From: Parus major
Taxonomy: Eukaryota; Chordata; Aves; Passeriformes; Paridae
Direction of reading: 5' to 3'
NCBI RefSeq assembly: GCF_001522545.3
Contig: NC_031783.1
Span: forward strand, 5,419,433-5,483,432
DNA: 64,000 nucleotides
The translations under genes and the position numbers were made by a program. Under the pieces are notes generated by a model, which did no database searches, was not told where the DNA came from, and was given only the letters and a program-made list of their open reading frames with translations. This document shows positions 24,940-36,729 of this stretch, piece by piece (the stretch's first letter is position 1; each line of letters begins with the position of its first letter).

Positions 24940-27900
24940 CCATGGCACGAGGATTCCCCCCTGTGTGGGGAACGGGCTCAGCTGTGGTTGGGTGTCAGGG
25001 ATCCCTGCCAGGGACCAGCAGCAATGAAAACATGCTGCAGGGATAGGTGGAAGGATACAAGATATTTAGTGAGCACGAGCCTGGAAACACCATATTGGTT
25101 TGATAAAAGCTGGCAAACAGCCACTGCCCCCCTTCAAATGTTCAGGATGTTTTCCTGAAGAGAGGTGATTTCAGTCCTTATCCTACCTTAAATTAAAAGA
25201 GAAGCATGCAGTGTGTCTCATTGTCAGACCTTGTCACTATTGCCATGTTGGGATGGCAGCTGATTCCACAAACAGCTATATTAAAACCAGTAACAATACT
25301 CAGGGGTTCAAACAAGTATTTAAGGGTCAGCCTAGCCAACCTGACACTTGCTAATCCTGTGGGTCAGGCATCACTTGCCCCAGGTATCAGACTACAAGTG
25401 GACATCAGTTGTAACTGCCCACAGAAGGACAGATCTCAATCCCAACACTCATCTTTTGAGCCACCTTTGGGTGGATATTAATTAGGTATTCAAATATAGA
25501 ACCCACATATTGAGAAGTTTGAACAGCAGAGGAAAACTCTCTCCCTCACAGAGTTTTGCCTGTTTTCTGTGAAAGAACAAAAAATGGAGCCTTATTGCCT
25601 TGAGAGTGCAGGAGCCCTTCCTCTGCCCCGGGATCAAGCAGGCTCTGCTGGGCTGGCTGCTCCTGGCTTGGGCATTGCAAGCAAGCCCAGCAGCTCTTGG
25701 TGGCTCTGAGCCTGGGGAAAGTTGATTTTTTTATTGATTTGGGGGAATTTGGACTAGGCCTACGTCCTGTCACTGAAAATTGATTCAATAAGCTGTTTAT
25801 TCTCCTTTGCTATTCTACTGGCTTGGCAGGAACGTTTTTTCAGAGAAAAGAAAAGAACCTGGATTTGAACCCATCTCTCCCACTGCTTCTGGCAGGGTGG
25901 TCCATTAAGTGCACTGAGAGCAGAGAGTCTGTGAACCTTTCTGAAATTACTGCTGACAGATAAATGTTCCTGTAATTACACCAGAATATCTTGGAAACAC
26001 AAATATTAATTAAGAGTATTGAACGAATTTGAGACAGTCTTCAGTAGCATTGAGCAGAAATCCTGTAAAAATGAAACAAAATATAAATGTTGGAAAAAAA
26101 ATCAGTGTTAGTCATAGTAGATAAAGTAATTATTAAAGGCTAAAGTAATTTTTGGCTCAAGATTTATGTCATGGCTATGAAAGCTTTGCTAGTTGAGATC
26201 ATGTAATATAACAATAATTTTCTAAATTTATTTTATATCAGATTTTCAGCAATGTCAGAAACACATGCTATGTGTTAAGGTATATTTCCAAGTTCTGTGA
26301 CCCTACTTCTTCAAGCTGTTCTATGCATGGACTGAGGCTGAGAGGACAGCAGGTCAGCTAATCTATAAATGCAGTCCATAAAATTCAAGTGTTTATGCTT
26401 ATAAAATAGCAATGATGGTGTCTTTTCTATGTACTAGAGATATTTGTTCTCTTTTTATATGAGAGAACTCCTTCAGCTGATAGTATTGGTTGTGTTTTGC
26501 CTTCCCACACTCTTTGTGCCACAAAAGTGATGTGGGCTACTCCAGAGGGACTCAAACACCTCTTTGCTCTAACACTAGGACTGGAACAGGCCTCATCCCT
26601 TTTCTTAAGTATTTCTTAAGTGAATCAGTGAGTGAGATCCATTAGCAGTCCTTCCATCTGCATTTTATTGCAAATGTCCTTACTATAGAACTAAAGTAAG
26701 AGAATGAGTGAGTTAGCCATATTGGCAAGGCTTAAAAAAAGTTTTCATGTGAAACTTTCTTTTCCTTTTTTGCATGTCCTCAGCGTCCTCTAAATTTTCT
26801 AAGTTTATATTTTGTGTTTAGAGATTTGTACTTTCATGCTGTATCTTTCTTCATTTGCAAGAAACCCACAAATTTAAAGGGAGAAAATCTAGTGTAAATA
26901 CTAAAAATGTTCCAGCATGGCTGAAACAAATGAAATCACAGCTTGCCCTGAAAATTATCAGCAGGAGAAATAACCAGGGAAATGTATATTCTCTTGCTTA
27001 TACTAAAGTTTTGGTTAAGACAGAAATAAGCAGACCATAACATTTTGTGTGTATTTTAAAAGCATAATCATACTTCAAAATGAGAATATCTATGTATGAA
27101 TTCACATCAGATAGGTAATTAACCTTATGCCACAAAATATTTCAAATCTCCCTGTCCTTGAGAATTTACTGATGGCATATAAACTATTCACATCATTCTG
27201 AATAATTTATCCTGTCCTTCCATTATGTCAAATGAATTTATAATCTTGGATAATGAAGCATTCCTGAGTGAAAGTTAATATAGAGCTGCACCTCCTACCG
27301 AGTACAAGTCTGTGAAAACACTTTTTTTCCCCACAGAACTTTATAAATTCTTTAAATGTACTTATTCCAGCAAATCTATGATCAGAGAGCTTGGGTTTGT
27401 GCAGGATTTGCTGAAATAAAACAAGGTAATTCCATTTATCTCAAAATCCTGTCTTTTCACCAGTGTTAAGTCAGAGAACTGAGCCCAGAATATTTAACTC
27501 TGCCAGAGACATGAGGAGCCTTACTTTATTTAGATGCATATTCTATCCCAATATTACCCTTCATGTCATGACATTTAATTATGAAAGGTCATTTTTGTCT
27601 TCTTCAGAGCACTTGTAAATATTAAACTATGTTTCCCTTATGCATAGGTTCTTCTGCACAAAGGGATTAACACCAGTCCAGTTAAGGTCATTTTAGCTAA
27701 TTTTGTGTTGAAGAAAAATGATCAGAGCGAGCTGCCTAAAATTAAACTGTCACATGCAAGTTTGACTTCGTGCCTGTGCTTGATGACCTGTGAGTGTTTA
27801 AACAGCCACGTTTGTGTCATTCTAGGACACAAAATATGTGGTCAATAACTTCTGTGTGATTATAGCCACAAGACAAGGAGCTCACTCCTGTTATTTGCCC

Positions 27901-29455
27901 GTTATTGTTTGTTACAGTTCAATAAAGTTATAGGAAGAAAATGCTACTGATTGTATATTAGATCTTTTATCATTAGAACAGGAGGTAGGTATAGGTATTT
28001 TCTCTTAATTGTGCCAGTTGGAATGAATTCTTCCTGGGGTCTGCTGACAGGGTTTCTGTGCCATGAAAGCAGATCCACTCCTGCCTCTGTGGTGAATGGA
28101 AGTGCCCTTCAGCATCTTATTTGTTTGCCTGATTGTGAAGTTTACCTTTATGTTCTATTTGTCCTCACCCTTAATCACATTAGGCGTTCATTGTTCTCAT
28201 CTTTCTCTTTCAAATAAAAAAGGTGTTCTGTCCTTTTTTGCATTTGTCACTTGCAGTGTCCTTCCTCCTGGCCTCAGGTTTCCTGGGCTGAAGCTCAGGC
28301 TGTGGGTGAAGCACAGGGATGCTCCGAGCTGATGGAAGCTCAGCCTGTGCCTTTATCCCTGTGGGAACAGCAGGAAATTAATAAAGTTGTGACAAGCAGA
28401 AAGTTTGTCAGTGCCTTTCACTATCCCTTTCTGGAGCCTTTAAGTTTTCCAGCAGTGTCTCTGTATAAAGTAAATTTTTGAGGGAAAGAAAAAGTGGCAT
28501 CCAGTAATGGCATAATGCAAAGGGAGCAGGGGTTTGGTGCCTGGCTCTGAGATGCACCTCCTCCAGTGGGAAATGGTGGCAAAGTTGCAAATATTTGCCA
28601 GGAAAACAGAAAAGGAGAAAATTGGAAATGCTACTTTGGCTAAATAATGTTATATTTAAAGCCTACATTTTAGGAGAAAATTGCTAATGATGGGAAAACT
28701 GCTGTCTATTCCCAATTTTCCCCACCTAGTATAATAGCATTAAATGGGCTTTATGACTGAATACACACAACAGCACACACCAAAGGCTGTTCTTTGCTTT
28801 TCCTTGCTTGACTATCCCCATTTTGACCCTCCTGACATGAAAAAAGGGTTCAGGTACATCCTGTATGGCACCTAAAGAAACACAGCCTTTTTTAGACACT
28901 CCTTCCCTGCTTCTTTTCATTTCCCTTTCAGAACTAAGGAACAACTCACAGGTTTAAAAGTGCACTTTCTGAGCTCCAGGTTTCTAATTTTGCAGTCTTT
29001 TAACTTTCCTTCTGCCCATCCTGGGATTCCTGACATACTACACTTATTGTAAAATTGCAAAGACAACAGAAATTGTTGACATGATGGAAAAGTAATAAGG
29101 ACGATTAGAAAACTACATTCCTAAAGTTGAAAGGCTTACAAAAGAGGATAGGAAAAGGACTAATGCCCTCCAAGACTGAGTCTCTCAAGTGACACAGCAC
29201 TTCAGCACCCTGGTTCCAATGTTGGGGCCAGTGGGATGAAGCTCCCAGGATGTGATTTAGAAACAAATGTTGGGCCAAATAAAATCTTCTTATTAAAAGT
29301 CATGTTTGGATTTCTGGATAATTTAATGAGATTATTTTCTCTTCCCTGCTCCTGAAGTTTTCTTCAATGATGGCCTAAATGGGAGAAAATTGGTGGCTGT
29401 TTAATGATTCCCCAGCACGTTGGTATTATGATGACATTTTAGGAATGTGAACTGC
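24940..29455. other. Non-coding stretch, no gene seen
   Basis: Short frames only (91 codons or fewer). The patch at 25550-25730 is GC-richer without recognisable content. A possible cryptic exon (27337-27425) and a composition-based conserved-element candidate (27600-27925) are discussed in the findings. Confidence 0.65.
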
Positions 29456-29457
29456 TT

Positions 29458-29498
29458 GATGGATGGATGGAAAGATGGAAAGATGAAAAGATGGAAAG
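29458..29498 (+). repeat. (GGAT)n / GGAAAGAT microsatellite
   Basis: GATG tetramers change into repeated GGAAAGAT/GAAAAGAT octamers over about 41 bases. It is a short compound tandem repeat, with no C on the plus strand. Confidence 0.8.
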
Positions 29499-29499
29499 T

Positions 29500-32400
29500 G
29501 AGAGCCTTTCTCCAAGAAAAGAGTCTCTAGCAAGCTTTACATTTCAGTAATGTTTGTGGCCAAAAATGCTTTGAATGCATCATCAGGACTTTTCATATGT
29601 TTCCAAACCACTCCATTTATTTCAGATGAAAATGGACCTGTGATATTTTTTTTCTCCTGGGCAATTCTTAGCCCTGCACCAAAAGGGTTTTTCTGTAAGC
29701 TGAACAGACCCCAGGCCATGAGTGTGCTCTGCTATTTTCCATGAAATTTAAGATTGCAGTCAGCTGTCAGACTTCTGTTTCCTATTTTACCAGAAGACAT
29801 AATTCATCCTGGGAGCTGACTTAAAAGTGGAATTTCAGCAAGACTAGACAACTTGAATTTGAGGACATATGCTTTCCCTTTTGAAAAGGTCACTCTGTGC
29901 CTAGAACACACAATCTCTCATTTCTGCTCTTCCTTTGTAGCTTTGGGAAATGAAATATTCCACAGAAATTTTGGAAATATCTAGACCAAAGAGATATCTG
30001 ACTAAGTTTTGATAATTTTACCCTCACTGTGGTCTTCCTGGTGAAGTTTCCTACTTATTTATCCATTAGATTCTTTAAATGTTAGAGCAAAGGACCCTTC
30101 CATTTACTATTTGCCCACATCATGACAAAGCCCAGGTGCTCAAAGTGCCTTAAAATCAGTAAGGCAAGAGTTACTCAGACTCAGAGGTTAAGGCATTTTA
30201 CTCTGTAGGAAACAAGTCTGCTATAGTCATTATCTATTGATATGCTGCTGTATTTTTTTTTTCTAAATGGTGAGAAACAATAAAACCTTTAAATGAATGT
30301 CTGGAACTATGGATCATAAATGAACGTGAAATATCTTGTACTGTCAGGTTTTAGCTTTGCTCCTGTTTTCCTTTATTCCTAGAGTATGTACCCATGGGTG
30401 AAACCAATGGGGATATTTCTTTTTCTTAGAGTTGAAAAATTAAAGGATTTCTGAAAAGCCTTGCAGCCTGGTAGAGCTCCCTGGTGTGGGAAGATCCCAA
30501 CCTTCCCCCAGCAAATCTCAGAGACCCCCAAATTTGGATGGCCAAATTGTAGAGCTCTGTCTTGCAGAGCTGGCCTCAGGCACAGCCCCAAAGTGCCTCC
30601 AGAGGGGAAGGCTCAGGGCACTTACTGCTACCAGGGTCACTGTTTTGCCCTTAGAGAAAAACACCAATAATTACAGCTTGTCATTCTTCCATGATCAAAG
30701 TGGCCAGGCTGGTGATATGTAATAAAAATAACTGAAGAAGTCAAAGGCAGCGTTTCAAAGTAATTTTTATGAAGGCAAGAGATCAAGTGATCCAATCGTT
30801 CTAGCCACTTCAATAAATATAGGGTGGTGATTAGCAAATAAAACTGGGTAATTGTAGTTTTCTGCTCAACTCAGTATAATTTGCTGAAGTATCTATGTCA
30901 ATCAAAATTATATTTAGATTGACACTGTAAGGATATGTAAAACCTATTTATTCTGAATAAATATTTAAAGAGATTATATAAGCAGTGATGTCCAAAGCTG
31001 AGGGATTTTCCCTGAAAAGATGAAGATTAGTTATTGATAATAGCCTAACATAAAAGTACTCATCTGATTTTCTAGAATAGTCTAAGGATTAATGGTTATA
31101 GCCCTAGATTTTTAAAATGGAAGAATTCCTCCATCCCGTCCAAAATATTCAGTTCTGGATTTCTTTGTCTCCACATCTCCAGTGGCATTAGAAATATCCA
31201 CTCAGACTGTGGGATAAACATGGATTTCTGGGATGATAGCTGGAAGGTGTGGAGGACAGGCTGGGCATCTTCAGTAATGGGCCCTTGAACAGCCAGTGCT
31301 AACAGAATCCTGTCACTCACAAAGTAAATAACTGTAGGCAATGGGATAAAAATGGTTTTAATCTGGCTTGACTTTCTCTAGGAGCTTCTGCAAAACCAGG
31401 ATTTGAACAAAACCTGCAGAATTCAAAAGCAGTTCATTGGCAAATCAAGCCATCTTGTTTTAAAATGTTATTTTCCATATATGTACCAACCCTGTTTTTC
31501 AAAAGGGGGAACGGAAAATACTACCGGTATCAATGCAGACCCAAAACTTTAAACTCGGAAAGAAAGTTAATGAAAAAATTAATCTTGAGTTACTCCATTT
31601 TACCAAAATCTTGAATATTATCAGTACTGGAATTTTGTTATTTTAATATTGCCACTAAGGAAAAATCCCAAACCCAGCCTGCTCCTTACTTGCTCTGAAA
31701 TATTATCTCTTTCAAAGCCAAGGATGATAGTATCCTTCTAGGAGCCTCCTGTCAAAAGCAGAAGTTTCCTGCTTTCAATCATTTCCTAGCCCTGAAGCTT
31801 ATAACGCTTGAAGTGAGTTTGTCTGGAGTTATTAATTTTCTCCAACTCTTTCAGAAGGAGGACTATCAAAAATAGATGCATGCAAATGTATCATTTAACT
31901 AAGAAGCATAATGCATGCAAAATTTGGCTTTGAGTAAACGATATCAAGTAGGTCACTTTAATCACTGACTTGGATGGGTTTTAGTTCCTTTCAAGTCTTT
32001 CTGTCAAAATTTCAAGACTTTGTAACAAGTGAAGAAAGTGTATTTTCCATTGCAAAATTGGTGATGTCCTGATCCCTCCAGTTTGCTCTCACTCATGCAG
32101 AGCCCAGTTATTCCTCACACCTCCACGTCCACATGTTTTACTACTCCTGGGCACAATATTTTTTGGTCCCATTTTTACAGAAATAACAAACCAAGCCTTT
32201 TTAGTGTTCTGGGTAGACAACATACCAAATTTCCAAGAATTTAGAATTGCTAAGAATTCTGAATGCTCAATTCCTTTTAAAATGTATGTCCTGTGTTCCC
32301 TGGCTTTTGTTTGTATCCAGAACCTGCACCTGAAGCTGTTTCACAAGTGCTCTCAGTAGTATCACACAATTTCTCCAGCCTTTTCAAGCACCAGTGCACT

Positions 32401-33320
32401 AGCAGTAATGGTCAGATTTCAGTTTTTCAAGCTGAAATTTCTCTTCCCTAGAAGCTCAAAATTCTATCATGCCTGCATTCCCATTCCCCTTCAGGGAGAT
32501 CTTTAGGGTACACATTTATTTCTTATCTTTCTGAGTAGAAGACACAGCAGTAAAAACATTTTAACTGCTTTTTAAGCAATATGTTAATTGACCCAGCTCC
32601 CTTTGATGATTTACACTTGTCTTAACAAGCACATAAAAACATCTGGTGAGGAAAAATAAAGAATGAACTAACTCAAACAGCATTGCTGTAATTTTTTTCA
32701 TTTACAACCAGATGAAACCTTTTATACATAAGCATTATATTTCTTTTACCACCTTTCATTTCATAGCATTTTTGCATATGGAGAGGAATGTGCCTGGATT
32801 TATTTGCTTTTACAATTATGTTGTATAGGCTTTTCTGGTGTTTTGTGGATCACAGATGGAGAAACGTTGGATTAGAAACTGTGTAACTATCCCACCACCC
32901 CTCACCTACATGCAATTGTCTGTAAAATCTTATGATTCTTTCACTTTTTTATGACCTCTTGGGATTCTGTTTTCCCACTGAAAATTGAAAATACATATAA
33001 TTTTTAGTGGCATTCCATTGTATTATTCCCAAAAGACTTTTGTTTAAAAACTAACAGATGCTTTGATTTTTTTTTCTTTTTTTGCTCTAGATGACAACTT
33101 ATTAACACAATAAACTTCCTCTTTATGTGACTGTTCTGAGCTTTTTCTTGTTATCCCAAATGGAGTCATTGAATTTAGATAATACACTTATTTACAACCT
33201 CACTGAAACCATCTGCTCCTTTTAATGCACTTTTTTTTCTTGAAAGGTCTTAAAATGTCAAGATGAATCTGTTACTGTGGTATGAAAAGGGTTGTAAAAA
33301 TTAAGAGCACTGGGAGAGAA
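29500..33320. other. Non-coding stretch, no gene seen
   Basis: AT-rich, with no open frame over 81 codons. The 81-codon minus-strand frame at 31096-31341 has a fairly balanced amino-acid mix and no cysteine, but I do not recognise it. A strong polypyrimidine tract with AG at 33089-33090 is followed by AATAAA at 33109-33114 (see findings). Confidence 0.65.
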
Positions 33321-33324
33321 GGCT

Positions 33325-33900
33325 CCTCTGGGGTGGGTCACTCCCACCCCCTCTTCTCAGCCTTAGATGAAGACATCAGGCAATGTTATCCCTGGTACCA
33401 CACCCCGAGGAGCTCAGCTCCTGGAAAGGAAAATATTCTCTCTTAACCAACAGCCACTGCTGCTTGAGTGCAGTGGTCCAGCAGGATTTCAGCCTGCCTG
33501 TAGTCTGGCCAGCCAGTCTGCTTGTTCCTGTTGAGTACTGGGAAGCTCTGGGACATCTTGTCCGTAGCCTTGCTAAGGAGAAAGAAAATGACACGCACTG
33601 ATCTCTTCAGAGTGAGCTGTTTCACAACAGCTGGCCACACTGAGCAAGAACAGTTTCCTCTTGGTAAATCCACACTGTTCCTCCTCATTGTCTTGACCTT
33701 CTATATTTGACTGTGGCTTCTGTGAGGATGTGCTGCACAATTTTGTCAAGGAAGGGAGATTAAACTGCCCCACCTCTGCCTTTTATTGAAGATGGTTTGC
33801 CACGGCTTTTGAAATGTGAACGTTACCTGCCATGAATCAAATATATCAGCAGCCTTACATGCAGCCTGTCCAGTCCCATGGATCATCCATGTCCTGTGGA
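33325..33900 (-). pseudogene. Decayed CR1 LINE reverse-transcriptase fragment
   Basis: Read on the minus strand, conserved blocks of the CR1 reverse transcriptase appear in the right order but in different frames. They are IFDSWQ (near 33846-33829), an IFNK block (near 33801-33785), KIVQHILTEA (about 33745-33716), QCGFTK (about 33676-33659), SKATDKMSQS (33574-33545), and a GW..R....LD....Q..V..G pattern (33520-33448). A weak nucleotide match to the segment before the catalytic site continues to about 33330. Known CR1 proteins carry matching blocks of the SKAFD and QHGFTK type; here the Phe of KAFD is Thr. At least two frameshifts separate the blocks, and the YADD/FADD catalytic motif is not reached. 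This is an old, dead, internally placed piece with no 3' tail. Three overlapping minus-strand frames of 66-81 codons are its remains. Confidence 0.7.
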
Positions 33901-35970
33901 CCCCTAATCCTTCATCCTTGCCAGTCATGGGCTGTGCTCTCTGCCCCAGCCTTAGCACGTGGAAGGAAAGGGCTCCACGTTAATGTTTCGTGCTCTAAGT
34001 GCTACTGATGAATGCCATGGTTGGAAAGAAGTGTGGGGATTGAACAGCTGGGAGGACACAGATGGAGTAAGAAATAGTAAATGGCTGACAGCCATATCAA
34101 CAGACAAAGGATATGTGTTATTTATATTGGGTTGTTGATGTTGAAGACAAAGCAAATTTAAGTATTTGGGAATGAAGCAGATGGGATGGACGTGGTTTCC
34201 AGAAGCATGGGAAGAGGAACATTTCACCAAATGCATATGTCAAGTCATATGCCAGCAGAGATAACAAAAATAGATATTTACATTTGCAGTAAATCTGTAG
34301 CAGCTTTCTGCGAGGCGGAAAACAAAGCTTTTCTGTCAGCCAATGGTGAATGAACGTGCTCTTCCTGGAACAATCTGTACTTTGAAACTGCATATCTGGT
34401 GCTGGAAGTAAACTAATGGAGCTGATGAGGGCAATTACAAGCTCTACACTATTGTAATTCATGCCTTTCTAGAATCCATACTCTGCAGATGTGAAAGACA
34501 CAAAGCCCTAGGCAGCAGAGGCTGAGCTGCAGTGTCGTCCCAGGCTCTGCACCAGGTGGGCTCCATCTCCTGCCACAGCCCCTCATTTCCCATCTTCCTC
34601 TCACCAAGTCTTTGCAGACCACGAGATCTTCCTCATGATTCAGTACACCATGGGACCTGTGCCTTGGCTAAGCTTCCAGGGTCTGTGACTGCAATAAAAA
34701 CATGTCATTTACCTCTGAAGTTCAGCAGGTTTCAATAAGAATGAACACTATAACTTTAGATCACCTACACCAGCTTCTCCCCACCTGGAGAATGCACATC
34801 ACACCAAGAGCTCACAGTGTTCAATGTCAGCAATTCATCTAGTGAGTGAGAAAAAGAAGCCTGCTCCTTTTAAATTAAATGATCAGCGAATATTTGCTCT
34901 AAGATTTAGTGATTTGGGTTATATACAAAAGCTTTAATAGCCCGAGGTGAAAAATAGAAAGAAATTAGCTGGTTTACTGAATATGATGATAGGAGAGAAG
35001 CATATAATTACATTGAATAGACATAAAACCACCTCTTTAAAACCTGCTCATTATTGTTTTAATACTTGGAATGTGCATTTGCCGTGGTGGTTGTGTGCAG
35101 CTACTGCTAAATTATTGCTACAGCGAGGCTGTCATTCAGGTCCTTGGGTTTTCTACTTGCCCCTTTTTCCTGAGGAATTATATTTTTATCTTTAAATACC
35201 TTTTTCTTAAAAAAATACAGAAGCAAAGGGAAACTGAAAAAAATCTTCTGTGTTAGTCATAGAGGAATATCGCATAATTCACCAAATTGCCCTTTTCTCC
35301 TATAATTGTATGATTTTCTACGGAAAGGCAAAAGCATGTTAAGGGATTGCTACAGGCTATTAAGAAGGGGATGTAGCAGAATTTTTTGAAATGCTGTGAA
35401 AGTTACTTTTCAATTGTGACCAGCAGAAATTTAGAAGGCTATTAATGAGACTTCATACTGAGCTGCACATTTTCTACTTAAGCTAAATGTAGCATTTGTC
35501 AGAGAAAGTAATTTGCCTGTCTATTTGTATTCATCACAATTATATATACCATGTTTCATGCTTTTTCTATACAAAGAGGTGTATTTTCCTCTAGGTATAT
35601 TATCCATGACTACAGTAAAAGAAAAATAGTGGATTTTCTTTCAAATTTTTATAAACTACAGTCAAGTAGATGCCATTGGGTTTGTAATCAAACATTAGTT
35701 TGATTGCTGTAGTGCCAGAGTGGCAGTCAGAAAAACACCTTTGAGTAATTTATGAAAAATTAAATTTCCCTAATATTTCAGAAACAGGAATGTGCTCTTT
35801 ATTTCTCAAAAATTGTCCAATCTTCAAAAACTTTTTTTCTTCCCCACTTCAGGCAAGTTAACTCATGCTTTTCCAAGTTTGTAAACAGTCACTTTGCATT
35901 TGTTAATGTGATAGTCTTCAAGTAATTTGAATTACTTCACTGAAAACAGCTCCTAATGTTTTGAGGTCCA
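33901..35970. other. Non-coding stretch, no gene seen
   Basis: A 114-codon minus-strand frame (34118-34462) overlaps a 94-codon frame and resembles no family. The parts at 34230-34460 and 35260-35530 are repeat-free, AT-rich and motif-dense, and are listed as conserved-element candidates. Confidence 0.65.
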
Positions 35971-35973
35971 ATT

Positions 35974-36013
35974 GCACAGCAGTCTGCAGTTAATAAAGCA
36001 CAGCAGTCTGCAG
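35974..36013 (+). repeat. 24-bp tandem duplication
   Basis: The 16-base word GCACAGCAGTCTGCAG occurs at 35974-35989 and again, identical, at 35998-36013, joined by TTAATAAA. The pattern is one full 24-bp unit plus 16 bases of the next. The word includes the palindrome CTGCAG. Confidence 0.85.
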
Positions 36014-36440
36014 CATGAACCTCCTAGGATCTCATCCATCTTTTCCTTCCCCTGTAAGGAATCACAGCTATACCTCACACTGGATCTCCATCTTCCTGAG
36101 ACAGACGTGTCAGTCTAAAAGGGATGCATGGAAAGCTCCCTGTGCTATTCAAACCAGCACATCTCTTAAGACAATAGTGTCTAAATCCCTGCATTATTAA
36201 TGACGTACCAAAAAGCCTTCACTTTCCAAGCAGAGTGCTCAATCATTTAAACTTTTACTCCGAAATTACCAGCAGCGCTGTAATGGTGCAGCTGGCTATA
36301 AATGGAGGCAGGCTGCCCGTGGCAATGTCAGGGGGGATGGTGTCAGGCTGAGGGTGCTGGCAGTAATCCGTGCTGACAGCTCTTCCCATATCTGCCTCTC
36401 TCCGGTGTGATGAGAGCGGACAGGGCTGGCCACGGAGCGC
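36014..36440. other. Flank of minisatellite, no gene seen
   Basis: Ordinary sequence turning GC-rich towards the minisatellite. Minus-strand frames extending out of the repeat (36255-36851 and 36296-36904) end here. There is no start context, domain or splice signal that supports a gene. Confidence 0.6.
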
Positions 36441-36725
36441 AGCGCGCATCCAGCGCTCCCACCGCGCATCCAGTGCTCCCACTGCGCACCCACTGCACAT
36501 CCAGCGCTCCCACCGCACATCCAGTGCTCCCACCGCGCACCCACCGCGCATCCAGTGCTCCCACCACACATCCACTGCACATCCAGCGCTCCCACCACAC
36601 ATCCAGCGCTCCCACCGCACATCCAGCACTCCCACCGAGCACCCAGTGCTCCCACCACGCACCCAGCGCTCCCACCACGCACCCAGTGCTCCGAACGCGC
36701 ACCCAGCGCTCCCATCGCGCTGCCC
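36441..36725 (+). repeat. CpG-rich minisatellite, 20- and 31-bp units
   Basis: Twelve copies of a CAGYGCTCCCAC core preceded by CGCGCATC or variants. Core starts are at 36451, 36471, 36502, 36522, 36553, 36584, 36604, 36624, 36644, 36664, 36684 and 36704. The spacing is 20 bp except for three 31-bp steps in the first half, where an extra 11-bp piece ending in CACTG or a variant (such as CACCG) is inserted. The unit has no stop codon in any of the six frames, and a 20-bp step moves the frame each time, so all frames stay open and give artefact proteins of up to 202 codons with a 20-residue period. Many CpG and GCGC sites make it a strong methylation target. The last copies are more diverged (GAACGCGC, ATCGCGC). 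Confidence 0.9.
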
Positions 36726-36729
36726 TGCT

